Shown here: positions 52,492 through 62,765 of the stretch, one piece after another | How the letters are laid out: every line of letters starts with the position of its first letter | How positions within the stretch are numbered: position 1 is the first letter of the stretch | Assembly: GCA_947069175.1 (NCBI GenBank) | Contig: CAMTDV010000030.1 | Coordinates: 92,871,916 to 92,935,915, forward strand | Origin: Scalesia atractyloides | Taxonomy: Eukaryota > Streptophyta > Magnoliopsida > Asterales > Asteraceae | DNA: 64,000 nt | Direction of reading: 5' to 3' | Notes under the pieces: generated by a model | What the model was told of the DNA's origin: nothing | What the model saw: only the letters and a program-made list of their open reading frames with translations | Databases searched by the model: none | Made by a program: the position numbers and the translations under genes

Positions 52492-52697
52492 CGATCACAA
52501 CAACATAGAGGAATGCATGTTACCCCATTGAAGACCATGAATCCCAGGTCCAGATCGATACCATCTACGAGCACGGTCTTGGCATGGCCACCAAGGTGAT
52601 CCTGCTTCTCGTATAGTATCACTTCCGCCCCTGATTTTGCCAAAACGTATGCGGATACCAGCCCGCTTATACCCGCACCAACAACTGCCACTTTCAT
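37181..52697 (-). CDS. CPS: Cyclopropane fatty acid synthase, copy B (24 exons, intact)
   Basis: Family role: methylene transfer from S-adenosylmethionine to the double bond of an acyl chain on a phospholipid; the role of the oxidase-like N-terminal half in plants is unclear. Exons: 52524-52697, 52045-52265, 49353-49449, 49176-49277, 48223-48282, 47988-48066, 46461-46608, 46158-46281, 45828-46008, 42818-42846, 42505-42653, 41977-42079, 39670-39765, 39570-39595, 39367-39481, 39166-39228, 39024-39083, 38754-38915, 38559-38632, 38370-38463, 37958-38094, 37781-37864, 37584-37689, 37181-37210. All borders are GT-AG and phases agree; total 2514 nt, 837 residues. Residues 7-12 form the FAD motif GxGxxG, with Glu30 ending the second strand. 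HAPDAL, ELHTIQGKRNI and GLHEDGVKAG are oxidase-half landmarks. VLDIGCGWG (618-626) is SAM motif I and CEAIEHFGH (688-696) is the family active-site segment; WEYYFDYCAAGF lies near the end. Arabidopsis relatives are somewhat longer (about 865) and also occur as a tandem pair. The start is the first ATG before the FAD motif. Confidence 0.93.
40538..40805. mobile_element. Long-armed MITE 1 of the (TA)n cluster in copy B
   Basis: Arms of about 115 bases mirror each other (ATACACATATGTATAGTTTA, AAACTTAAGAAACAT/AAACTTGAGAAACAT, GGATCACACATTTT/GGACCACACATTTT). Flanked by (TA)n. Absent from copy A at the aligned tract (about 815-830). Confidence 0.8.
40866..41242. mobile_element. MITE 2 of the (TA)n cluster in copy B
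   Basis: The left end AGGTTTAAACGAGAACACTA and the right end read inverted, AGGGTTATCTTGAGAACGTA, share spaced GAGAAC motifs. It is bounded by (TA)n at 40808-40865 and by TATATATA with CACACACA after 41242. Confidence 0.6.
41269..41650. mobile_element. MITE 3 of the (TA)n cluster in copy B
   Basis: GTTGTGAGAACCATAAAAA on the left is mirrored by TTTTTATGGTTCTCACAACT on the right. It is bounded by TA-rich tracts and absent from copy A. It is related to the ends of the 3811-4930 element. Confidence 0.7.
41867..41918 (-). repeat. Duplicated 3' end of CPS exon 12 with its splice donor
   Basis: On the minus strand the last roughly 36 coding bases of exon 12 (residues LKVHNPQIYWK) and the donor GTAAATGCTCTAAAT recur about 95 bases downstream of the real exon end at 41977. 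Copy A has only one version. There is no obvious acceptor for an extra exon. Confidence 0.8.
43911..43932 (+). repeat. C22 homopolymer
   Basis: Twenty-two consecutive C in copy B intron 9. Copy A has only CCCCC at the aligned place (3680). Such a run is prone to length error. Confidence 0.9.
44054..44707. mobile_element. TIR element in (TA)-rich site, copy B only
   Basis: GGGGAGGTTCATGTGAGAAA at left and GGGGAGGGATAGAAAGAAAA read from the right. At the aligned position copy A carries the different elements 3811-5600, so this tract was hit independently. Confidence 0.55.
46860..47014. mobile_element. MITE of the GGTTC-GTGAACA family in copy B
   Basis: Starts GGATGGGGTTCTAGAGTGAAC in a (TA)n tract and carries AATCCTGACCATTAATTT. 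Same family and intron position as 9055-9274 but shorter. Confidence 0.5.
47027..47345. mobile_element. TIR element shared by both gene copies
   Basis: Arms AGGTGAGTTCATTGAAGAA and GTGAGGTTTAATGAGGAACC (read inverted). Related text occupies about 9311-9585 in copy A, so it predates the duplication. Confidence 0.5.
47572..47888 (-). mobile_element. tRNA-derived SINE, 317 bp, in intron 6 of copy B
   Basis: Read on the minus strand the head has CTCTAGCTCAAGTGGTAGGA (box A like) and GACTCAAGTTCAATTCCC (box B like), and the end is an A-rich tail. A 14-bp duplication AGCGCGACACTATT flanks it at 47558-47571 and 47889-47902. Copy A has a single target with no insert near 9808. The long duplication and tail fit LINE-type mobilisation. 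Confidence 0.88.
48087..48171. repeat. (TA)n followed by (GTTA)n microsatellite
   Basis: About 64 bases of TA followed by five GTTA units, in intron 5 of copy B, close to exon 6. Copy A has only a short ATCTATATTG at this place. Confidence 0.9.
49484..51160. repeat. Pile of MITE fragments and (TA)n tracts in intron 2 of copy B
   Basis: Intron 2 is about 2.6 kb in copy B but 0.83 kb in copy A. The excess includes a GGGGAGAAACATATGAGAAG element start at 49482, a GGTTC-family piece (50060-50330), a piece at 50344-50627, the complete element 50656-51036, and an arm with AACTTAAGTTGTGAGAGCC at 51090. No exon lies in it. Confidence 0.65.
50656..51036. mobile_element. TIR element (MITE) with about 65-bp arms
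   Basis: ATGAGAAAACTAGTTTAAAT at left and ATGAGAAAACTAGATATAAA read from the right, both continuing into GAGAAAAC and AACTAACTAAAAAA. Bounded by (TA)n on each side. Confidence 0.8.
51161..51760. other. Intron 2 sequence of copy B, nothing recognised
   Basis: Includes TTTAGCCCACTAGGTTAATT and TTGTTTATCGATAAGGC; no copy in copy A. The origin of this segment is unknown. Confidence 0.4.
52405..52477. repeat. (TAA)n microsatellite in intron 1 of copy B
   Basis: About 24 TAA units, followed by GAT repeats, close to exon 1 (which ends at 52524). Copy A lacks it. Confidence 0.9.
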
Positions 52698-52844
52698 CTT
52701 TATTCCTGTAGTGAGAATTTATGGATGAAATATAGCAAGTGACGCGATGAAAACAAATTAACAAATTAAGTTTATAAACAAAAAGTTGTATTTTGTGAGT
52801 TTGTTATGAATTTGAAAACGGGTGGTTTAATTTTAGACAACTTA

Positions 52845-52990
52845 CAGAACCTCAAATTTTCACTTTGGTTCCTCGAATTGCCTGCTAAAAGAGGGTAATG
52901 CAAGACATTTATATAGAGAACGTACGTAAGCCAACTCAACAATACTATAAATATGTTAGGTATTCCTTTTACTGCAACATTTATAGTCCT
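52845..52990 (-). promoter_or_regulatory. Core promoter and 5' leader region of CPS copy B
   Basis: On the minus strand TATATAAATGTCTTGC lies at 52901-52916, about 210 bases before the copy B ATG, and fits a plant TATA box. A second TATTTATAGTATTG motif lies upstream. The same arrangement precedes copy A. Just before the ATG both genes keep CACTACAG, which could be the acceptor of a 5' leader intron; this part is inference. Confidence 0.55.
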
Positions 52991-53099
52991 ATTTAGGTAG
53001 GACCTAATGAACACAAGAACAATTGAACAAATTTTACATGTTAATTACAGTAGTGCCATTTTAAAATAGGATTGAAATTGCTAGATATGCGTGGATGGA

Positions 53100-53380
53100 T
53101 AAATTTATACATATTAATTTTAAGTGCCCATGATTTCTAATATTTAATTTTTTATTTTTATCTTTTATTAATTTGAATGCCCATGCTTAGTTATTTGTAA
53201 TTTTTGAGTATATGTTTTCTATTTTATTTATTATTCAATTTTATTTTTAGTAACAAATAGTAATTGATAACTTTTAAGAATTTGCTTTTTGTTTTTTAGT
53301 TTTATATATATATATATATATATTATCATTATCAATAAATTATCAATACATTAATTTTCAAACGATTTGAACAGTGTTTT
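53100..53380. repeat. First copy of a dispersed direct repeat
   Basis: AAGTGCCCATGATTTCTAAT and TAGTTATTTGTAATTTTTGA here recur at 54990-55200 and, in part, at 55270-55440. The three copies flank the 53395-54976 element. No gene. Confidence 0.6.
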
Positions 53381-53394
53381 GATAATAAAAAAAG

Positions 53395-54976
53395 GAATAG
53401 TGCCAGGCAGCTGGCCTGGCACTCCCCCATCGGACCAACGGTTTAATAATTGTTTACGCTTTAAAATTACTGGTTTGCCCCCATTTTAAAATTACCTTTT
53501 CGCCCCTACTCAAAATAAGGCTTTTGTCCCAAGCCAAAAATTACGAATTTGCCCACGACTAAAAATTACGATTTTGCTCTCAGCTCAAAATTACGTTTTC
53601 GCCGCTGCTTAATATAAAAAAAAATAGTGTCAGGCAGCTGGCCTGGCACTCCCCCATTGGACCAACCGTTTATTATTTCTTTATGCTTTAAAATTACGGG
53701 TTTGCCCCATTTTAAAATTACGTTTCCGCCCCCTGCTCAAAATAAAATTACGCTTTTGTCCCATCCAAAAATTACGAATTTGCCTACGACAAAAAATTAC
53801 GATTTCGCCCCCAGCTCTAAGTTACATTTTCGCCCCTGTTCAAATGGAAAAAAATATGTTCTCGCCCCCACATTAAAATTACGATTTTTCCCTCTCTTCA
53901 AAAATAGATTTCCCCTCGTTTAAAAAATTATGATTTAGCCCTCAGTTAAAAATTACGTTTTTGCCCCTGTTAAAAAAATACGCTTTCCGCTCCAACTCAA
54001 AATTACGATTATGCCCTCGATTCAAAATAAAATTATGGTTTCGCCTGCTGCCTAAAATTACGGTTGTGCCTTTAGTTTAAATTTATATTACTGTTTTGCC
54101 CTAGGTTCATAAGTATGAATTCGCCCTTGCGCAGATTTACACTTTTGCCCCTGGTTTCAATTTCCAGTACAGTAACTATAATATAAACAAAGGAATAGTG
54201 CCAGCCAGCTGGGTTGGCACTCCACTATTGGACCAACCGTTTATAATTTCTTTACGCTTTAAAATTACGGGTTTGCCCCTATTTTAAAATAACGTTTTTG
54301 CCCTACTCAAAATAAAATTACGTTTTTGGCCCCAGCCAAAAATTACGCTTTTGCCCACGACTCAAAATTACGAATTCGGCCTCAGCTCAAAGTTACGTTT
54401 TCGCCCTTGTTTAAATGGAAAAAATATGTTCTCGCCCCCACCTTAAGATTATGATTTTTCCCTCTCTTCAAAAATAGATATTTCCCTGTTTAAAAAATTA
54501 TGATTTCATCCTCAGTTAAAAATTACCTTTTTTCCTCTGTTCAAAATAAAATTACGCTTTTGGCTCCAACTCAATATTACGATTATGCCGTAGGTTCAAA
54601 ATAAAAATCTGGTTTTGCCTCCGGCCTAAAATTACAGTTGTGCCTTTAGTTTAAATTTATATTACTGTGTTGCCCTAGGTTCAAAAGTACGAATTCGCTC
54701 TTGCGTAGATTTACACTTTTGCCCCTGGTTTCAATTTCCAGTATTGCTATCACTTTAGGTTTTGGCAAATTACGATTTTACACCAGTGAAAAAATATAAC
54801 TTTCCATTAGTTAAAAATAACAGTATTGCCATTGTTTTAGTTTTTTTAGCAAAACTATAAAAATGTTATGTTTTTATTTGTTGATTCCATTTAATTGTTT
54901 TCCGTGTCAAGGAGCTGCCTAACACTCGCTCATTATTCGGCCATCGCCCCACAACGCAGGCGGGGCATCTAACTAG
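53395..54976 (+). mobile_element. Helitron-like element filled with a periodic minisatellite
   Basis: Three heads with AGTGCCAGGCAGCTGGCCTG or variants start at about 53400, 53625 and 54196, defining units of about 225, 570 and 580 bases. Each is filled by a motif like AAAATTACGTTTTTGCCCC, repeated roughly every 25-35 bases. The 3' end has stem GCCCC/GGGGC (54946-54966) and CTAG at 54973-54976 then T, as in Helitrons. The 5' end is not certain and no helicase is present. Confidence 0.55.
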
Positions 54977-55484
54977 TTAATTTTATTTTAAGTGCCCATG
55001 AATAGTGATTTCTAATTCTTTTATTTTTATTTTTATCTTTGATATTATACATATGAATTTGAAGCGCCAATGATTAGTTATTTGTAATTTTTGAGTATCT
55101 GTATTCTATTCTATTTTGTTTATTATTCAACTTTAATATTTGAGTAATAAATAGCAGTTGGAAACTTTTAAGAATTTGTTTTTATTTTTTAGTAGTACTT
55201 TATTTATATTCGATTTATTTTTAGTAATAACTTTATTTGAATTTTATATTTTTCATTTGTATTATACATATTAATTTGAAGCGTCCATGATTAGTTATTT
55301 GTAATTTTTGAGTATTTGTTTTTATTTTATTTATTATTTAATTTTTTAGTAACAAATAGCAATTGATAACTTTTAAGAATTCGCTTTTTATATTTTAGTA
55401 GTACTTTTTTTTTCATTCGATTTATTTTTAGTAATAACTTGCTCTCGTCAACTTAAAAAAATCGAAATCAAAATCTATGTTCAC

Positions 55485-55704
55485 ATTCTAGGTTATTTAC
55501 CCGCGTGTTGTGACGGTACATTACTATTGGAAAAAATAAACTAAAAATGCAAATAACCGGAAGTGATTTCAATTAAACAATATCGGTGCCGATCTCAATA
55601 TTGCTCTTATTCTTTCCGATTTATGTAAGGTTTTCCACGGTACTGTAATAAACGAAGCGATATTAATAGAATTCCCGGCGTAAAGCACGAGGGAATGTCG
55701 CTAG
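55485..55704 (+). mobile_element. Small Helitron-like element or fragment
   Basis: TCTAGGTTATTTACCCGCG near 55485 could be the 5' end. The 3' end has stem ATTCCC/GGGAAT (55671-55696) then GTCG and CTAG at 55701-55704, then T. The body matches parts of 15120-15305 and 19795-19990. Confidence 0.5.
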
Positions 55705-56238
55705 TAAATCATGAATTGTATTGACTGATGAACATGAGTGCAAGAACAGGTTCATATGTATGATTAGCCTAGGTAGCAGATATTATTGTAGCTTTTTTAA
55801 TATTTCAAATGCTTCTTTAAAAATTTAAATGACAAAGGAAGTGAAGTATAATAAATAATGTTATGTTTTTATTTAGTTTAGTTTTTTTCTTAATGGTTTT
55901 TATTTAGATTAGTTTTTTTCTTAAATGGATCTGGTGGACTTATGATTTAAAATTAAATTATCAATTTTTTAACGAGTTTTATTTAGTTATACATTTAGAC
56001 GATGGATATTAGTGAGAATTTAAATGAGTAATTACCTAGATATTCTATTACATTTATATGAAACCCGATTAGTAATATAAATCCTTGAAGACCCTAAACT
56101 TTGAAAACCTTAATAGGGTATTACAGATCCGGGACCCTAGCTCGCAAAGCGGGAGGTTAAACACTAAATATATATATATTTATAGAAAGTGACGATGAAC
56201 ACTACTTTAAGATTTTTGGTATTCCTGTTACTACAACA

Positions 56239-56525
56239 TTATTTTATAGAGTAAATTAATTTTAAGTCCTTATGTTTTAATGGTTTTAACAATTTGAGTC
56301 AAAAACTAAAATGTTTATCGCCCTAAGTCCTTAGACGCTTTTTATAACATTCTGAGTCAAATTTTTTAATAAAATTGGGCTCAAAACGTTAAAAAATAAT
56401 AAAATTGGACTCAGAACGTTATAAAATAAGTGGTTAGTGACTCAAAGTGTTAAACTTTTTTTTTATTTTGAACTCAAAAAGTTAAAACCATTAAAATAAA
56501 GAGACTCAAAAAGTACTTTAGTCTA
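56239..56525. mobile_element. Mutator-like MITE
   Basis: Inverted arms share TTTTAATGGTTTTAAC and TTGAGTC at matching distances from the ends GAGTAAATTA and (inverted) AGACTAAAGT. No coding frame. Confidence 0.6.
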
Positions 56526-56537
56526 TTATATATATAA

Positions 56538-58866
56538 CTAGGTTATCACCCGCGAACTTCGCGGGTTGAAAAATTTAATCTACATTATCACAAAGTGTAT
56601 AAATAATATAAATATAAAAGATACATATTACATAAATTACTTATAGACAAAGTGAAAATATAGTTAAATTGCATTGAAGTATAAAATTAAAATTATATTT
56701 TTTAACTTTTATTAAGAATTAAAGTGTCTCAAGACAAACAACAGTTACTCTTTCTCATAGCCATCTAGAATTTCTGGCTACGACCATCAATATAGATCTG
56801 CAAATTAAAAGACAAATATTAAATAACACCAAAAGGCAGGCCAAGCGTATATATATTCTAACTGGAAAATTGAAAAACTAATACTAACAAACGAAAGGCG
56901 GGCCTTTCCAAATGGCCCCTTCCTCTTTCGAACCGGTTGGGTCGCAAACCAAACCATAGTTTGTATAAAATTTTAGCATTATATAGTTTGGATATATAGA
57001 TATTAAACATCATTTCAAATTGAAAAAAAAGGTTTGGACCAGTAATTGATTTCTATAGATAATGTGAGTTGAGAACAATATCTTATCTCTATAGCCAATA
57101 ACTACTGAGATAGAAAGTACTACTACCTTTAGTCCATGAAATAAAAACTCACCTCCTTGTCTACTGAAACCATGCCATAAGTCTGCAATTCAATGATCAA
57201 ATCATGTGAATCCGTCTAATTATACAAAAAACCATACATTTTTAATTAAAAAGATTACATCAATGCTTGTGTATTGAACATAGAGATCTTCAACATATTC
57301 CCCAACAGCAAGCGTATTTCTCGTGTTCAAAATGTTAATATTAACAAATGGTTCTTCAATTAACTTACTTAAATTATAAGAATTTACCTGTTTATAAGTT
57401 TTTATTCAGGGACGCAACCAGTTTTTATTGATCTTGATATTACTTGACGATACATATATTAAAAATCTAGTTTTTATTGATTTTGATATTACTTGACGAT
57501 ACATTAAAAAACAACACTGAATGAGAAAAGGAATAAAAAGGATAGTGTAAAAAATATATATTTACATGTTAAGGTTTTATTCATGTAAAGGTAAAAATGG
57601 TAGTCTCTAAAAAATGGTAATCAAAACAAATACATAAGGATAGTTTTAAAAAAAATGATAATCAAAACAATAAAAAATAAAAAAAAAACATTTGATATAA
57701 CGTTAGAAAAATTTAGGAGGAATAGATTGAAATTTCCCCAAAGAAGCATCTAATGATTCTAATATCGTTTGAGAATCTCTCCAAAATTCAACACCTACAA
57801 TATATGAGTAAAATATAAGATATTGAAATAGTTTTAATGGTTTGATTAAAAAATAACATATTCAAATATTTAATTAAGGAAAAAGAAGTTAAATTCGAAT
57901 TTGAAATCGTAATATACTAATTATTCAATAAAAAATAAAATGAGTTTTATATAAATTAATAACTTGATGACTTATTAATCTATGTTGTAAAATGAAAAGT
58001 TAGTAAAATAATAACTGCATTGTTCTTAAATTAAGAAGTTAATAAATGATAATTACAAATTAAAGAATAATTGAAATTGATTTAGATTCGGCCATAAATA
58101 AACATATTTCAAATTTCAAAATTTAAAAAGTATATATAACTGAATAAGGTAATAATTAGACAGTGTTTAACAAATTTAAAATACAAATTATTCAATAGAA
58201 TAATCCATGCTTTAAAATTATAAGTTAGTAAAATAATAACCTGATTGGTCTTAATTTGTTCCATAATTATATACCTCCATAATTAAATCTTTTATATTCT
58301 ACAATGAATAAATAAAATAAGTTTCAGTTATAAGGTTATTAATTTAGGAAATTAATGAATAATAATTACAAATTAAATCGTCCATAAATAAACATAATTC
58401 AAATTTTAAAATTTTAAAAATATAAATAACTTAACATGGTAATTATTTAGTTAATGCAATAAATATACAATAATCTTTTCCAAAATAGAACATCTAATTA
58501 TAACATACAATAATCTTTACAAACATAGACAAAAATTGGAAAATCTAAGACATAAATATTGTTATTGTCATTATTATAAAGCTTAAAAATATAATTGTTT
58601 ACATATAGATAACAAAATATATATAATCCAAATAAAAAATTGTTTAATACTAAATACTAATAGACAATATAAAATTTTATCAAATACCATCATTTTAAAA
58701 TATGTTTTTAAAGTCAATACCAAAAACTTCAAATATTTCAAAAAATTGAGTGGATCTTGAACGTTAATATAACACATCAAAGAAAGAACATATACAAAAT
58801 AGATAAAAAGTTACCTGAATCAATGATGAAGTTTTTTGGTGATGAAAATGATACAGATGAACATAT
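56538..58866 (-). mobile_element. Helitron 3' end with its probable body, unrecognised interior
   Basis: On the minus strand a perfect 9-bp stem ACCCGCGAA/TTCGCGGGT (56548-56566) is followed by GATAAC and CTAG (56538-56541), then T. The sequence to the right up to the LTR at 58867 is AT-rich with no recognised domain. Where the 5' end lies is unknown, so the extent is a guess. Confidence 0.5.
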
Positions 58867-61650
58867 TGTAACGCTCCGCGTTTCTATACTTTCTATATTT
58901 GAAAACCTTGTATCGTACTTCTATTTTTAGTAAGCGTTGTATCTTGTATTCGTCTTTCGTTGTAAATGTTGTAAACCGAGACTTGGATTGTAATGAGAAA
59001 CTCGTATTTTATCCATATTATGTTAATCATAGTCCTGTTACACTTATACTTGTTCATACTTTAAACATGTAAACATATTCGTGGTACTCTCAATCGTAAA
59101 CGTGTCATAACTTGCAAACATGGTACGTATGCGTAATCGAGACTTAAACGTGAGACTTGTAATCGTTAAACTAAATTCGTTACGAAAATATAATTACCTA
59201 TTCATTTATTAAGTTAATTAATTCAAATTAATTAATTAATTAATTAAATTAGTTAATAAAATTAATTAATTTACTTTTTATAAAAATTAAAATGCTATTT
59301 TATAAATATATTAACATTTAGGAGTAAATGTTAATAAATACTTATATATCTTTTTTTCCTAAAAAAAAGTCCAATGTCTAATATGTAATTACTGAATTCT
59401 TGAACTACAGGGGCCTTTCCTGCCAATTATGAAACTAAATTATTGAGTTTTTTATTAAAATAAAAAAGATAATAATAAACAAACAAACCGGGATCCGCGA
59501 GACTCGAACTCGGGATCCCGGTTCAACAAACAACACCTCAACCACTCTACCAAACGCCCAACATGTGAAAGAACCCGGATAACAAATCATTTAACCACTG
59601 TTTCCGGTCAAAGCTGGGCGCGACCAGCGGGCAAACAGCCATTTTTTGGGCGGGTTTTTTTTTTTTATTTGAGTTTTAAATCATGTTTTAACATTAATTA
59701 CTTAACTAAAACCTAACCTAACCCTTCCCTATAAAACCCACACACAATCCAAGCATTTTACACTTTCTAAACTCCATCTAATCCCTCTCAAATCACCTCA
59801 AAATCCTTGCAACATCAGATTTTCGAACAGAATTACCCATCTTCACAAAAGTGAGTATAACTCACTCATTTCTTAACAAAATCCTTCCATTCTTTTTCCC
59901 ACTTGCTTGGATTAACCTAAGGATCATTTCCATTAGTTTTCCATGGAAAACCAAGCTCTGGAATGACCAGAAAAAGGTTCCAAAGTGGACTGTTTTACTT
60001 TATGTTCTCATAAACTTGTTTAATCTCTTACTTTTCTCATTCATCCTAGTGTTCTTGAACACCTATTCACATGTATGATTATGGGGACTAACCTAGGTTA
60101 CTAAACTTGTAAATAGGAGTGTTTAATCACTCCAAACTTTCTGTTTTTGAAGAGCATTGAGCTCACAAGTGATGCAAGTTCTTAAACTTGTTCATGTGTG
60201 TCCACCAAGGAAGCTTGGGCTATCCTAACTTGAGACCACACATCACTTGATGATTTTTCATCAAGATCCCAAGATAGTTTGCTAGACTTAAAGTGTCACA
60301 ACCCCACAAAGCCGTTGACGATTGTCCTCGTGTGCTCGTCGGGTTGTTGAATACTTGGCTACTTGGTATCTAGATGACACCTTATCATTCTTGTCTTTAC
60401 ATTCTTGTATAGTATATAGTTCTTGTACCCTCCTTGTTACCAATGGTAACTTGTGTAGTGGTGAACATAATCCGAGGTTCAAAGTGGATGGTTTAACCTC
60501 CCACCTCATACTTGACATACATGACACTAGAGGTTACAAAGTGGATGGTTCATCCTCCCACCTCCTACATGATTATAATGATATATATATAACTATATTA
60601 TATTTCTAAAACCGAAATCTTGATAATGAACTTATAATCACCTTCAAGTTATTAAGTTTAACACTAAAGTATGTAATTCCTTGTCACGATTCTAATAGGC
60701 CCCGAACCTATGAAATCACACCCAACTCGTAAGAGTTACTATAGTGTCAAGAACGAGTGTTACATCTTAGTGAATACTTTCGTATCATAATACTTTATCA
60801 AACTTATTTTTAATCATGCTCGAATACTCCTAATCTCCCGTTGAAACTCTATACTCATACGCCTCGTTTCCTCTTGTAGGATAATTCGGCGTCATCCTCG
60901 AACCAACGTCTTCACGGATTGTCAAGTGTAGAAAAGACTTAGCAAAACCGTGAGTACACTCGACCCACTTTGTTTATAACACTTTTCGGGTGTAACATGT
61001 TTCCATATACAAAATCACGAACACTTAAACTTTATGAAACACACAAACGATCCCATATACATGAAAGCTTGAATCTTATACTTGATGCTTGTCTTGGATA
61101 TTCGTATTGCTATGCTTTAGTCATTAACTATTTTTAGCCTTCGTTTGACATGCTTAGCGGCTATAGGAATTCACGCATCCACCTCCATCGTGTTATTCGT
61201 GAGGTCATGTTAAAACATCGTGATTGTGTTAAGGGTTTGATTATTAGTATTGCATGCCTTGATATTGCTCTTGTATAGATTTGGTTGCCATGTGGATTGT
61301 TTAAACTTATTCGTATACGTATGCTATGCCTAAACTTGTGTACTCGCCTTTGCTTTCACATTGACATTATTTTAAAACATATTACAGGTTGAAGGAGATG
61401 ATGCTATGAAAACAATATAGCAAGGACTAGATACACACAATTAGACGTTAGGTTTAATGTCGATGTATCAATTTTGTTATGACTTTGCAAATGTTATGTT
61501 GTTCTTTGTTTTGTTACATTGATGTATTTGACAATTCTGATGAAATGAAATATGGTTTAATTAATTATTGTCACTTAATAATGTTGTGAGCAATGAGCAA
61601 TCTCGTTTTCGTCTCATCCCGATGTTTCCGCCATCGGTTGGGGTGTTACA
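58867..61650 (+). mobile_element. 5' LTR of a Ty3-type retrotransposon
   Basis: Begins TGTAACGCTCCGCG and ends GGGGTGTTACA; the TGTAAC and GTTACA ends are inverted. It is directly followed by a tRNA-Met primer site. About 2.8 kb is long, as in some chromoviruses. Open frames within it are incidental. The 3' LTR is outside the window. Confidence 0.75.
59490..59565 (-). other. tRNA-like module in the first LTR
   Basis: The minus strand reads GGTAGAGTGGTTGAGGTG, then TTGTTTGTTGAACCGG, then box B like GAGTTCGAGTCTC with self-pairing GGGATCC. It does not form a full cloverleaf and is not called as a functional tRNA. Confidence 0.5.
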
Positions 61651-61652
61651 GA

Positions 61653-61666
61653 TTGGTATCAGAGCC
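61653..61666 (+). promoter_or_regulatory. Retrotransposon primer binding site (tRNA-Met)
   Basis: TTGGTATCAGAGCC starts two bases after the LTR end and is complementary to the 3' end of initiator tRNA-Met, as is usual for plant LTR elements. Confidence 0.8.
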
Positions 61667-61984
61667 ATAACTATAGGGAATCAGGTAGAATTGCCATGTT
61701 CGACCTAGTCTATAGTTCTAATTACCCGTTGTGACCATTCTTGATTATGCTTAAAACTTTATGCTTCCTACTTTGCTTCTCTCTTTCATTTTGGTCTTAA
61801 TGTAACATCCGTCAAAAACGGATTTACCAAACCCGCTCCGTTTATCAACCGAACAGTCAGTTAAAATTTTCGTTGCGAATTAAATGCCCAAAATAATTTC
61901 AAACGATACATAATCAATTATTATACGGGGATATATAATTAGTTTTTGAAAAACTGTTAAAAATCGCAAAATAAAAATGTTTTG

Positions 61985-62062
61985 TTTCTGCCGGGTTTCG
62001 AACCCGGGTCTGTACCGGTTCAACAAACAACTTATCACCCAGCCGATCAACCGCTCCGCCAC
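61985..62062 (-). other. tRNA-like module in the second LTR
   Basis: The minus strand has GTGGCGGAGCGGTTGATCGG, TTGTTTGTTGAACCGG and GACCCGGGTTCGAAACCCGG (box B with a strong stem). The middle block is shared with the module at 59490, so the two LTRs carry the same module. Confidence 0.55.
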
Positions 62063-62765
62063 TTTGATTTTCTGATAATAAAAGGAATCAATTAATTCAA
62101 ATAATAAAGTGCGGAAGTCAAAATTCAGTCAATTTGCGCCCAAATAGCAGTCGTCGGAAATCCCGACGACTTCGCCGATAATTTACGTTTCCGCTCAATT
62201 TAACCGAAGAATTAACTCCCACGACGGTTATAACCGACGTCTGAACCCGCGACATCAGTCGTAACCGCCGGAGAACGGCTGACTTCGAATTGAGACCGAA
62301 TTCAGACCCCATACATCTCGATACTACCCTATAAATTCACCCACAACTCACCAGAAACCTTTCACTCTCAAATCGCACCCTTTCTCGGCGAAAACTCACT
62401 CGCCGGAAATATTCTGTTCGTCGCCGGAAAACCGAGTCCTTAATCTCTGAGCTTTACTGAACCCCCTAAACTTATACTGAAGTCACCCACACCCTTTGTA
62501 AGCTTTCTGAAGATTCTCTGCTGCAAGACACTCGTCGCCGGAAGAGATTGTTGTCGCCGGAGTTTCGCCGGAGAAACAGAGGAATTCAATCGGTATACCT
62601 CACGCTTAATTTCTTCATTCTTTTTATGTAATCTCACTTCTAATTAACCCTCTGTCACTAAAGAACATGTTTTAATCATCGAACCAGTCGATTTCCGATT
62701 CTGGTTAAAACCAGTGAGGAAGACGATGTTCGGCAATGTTTAAGTATAATTAAAAGCAAGATATT

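Noticed and set aside
53627..53923. Proline-rich 98-codon frame
   Set aside because: It is translated from the periodic TTTTGCCCC minisatellite; no coding evidence.
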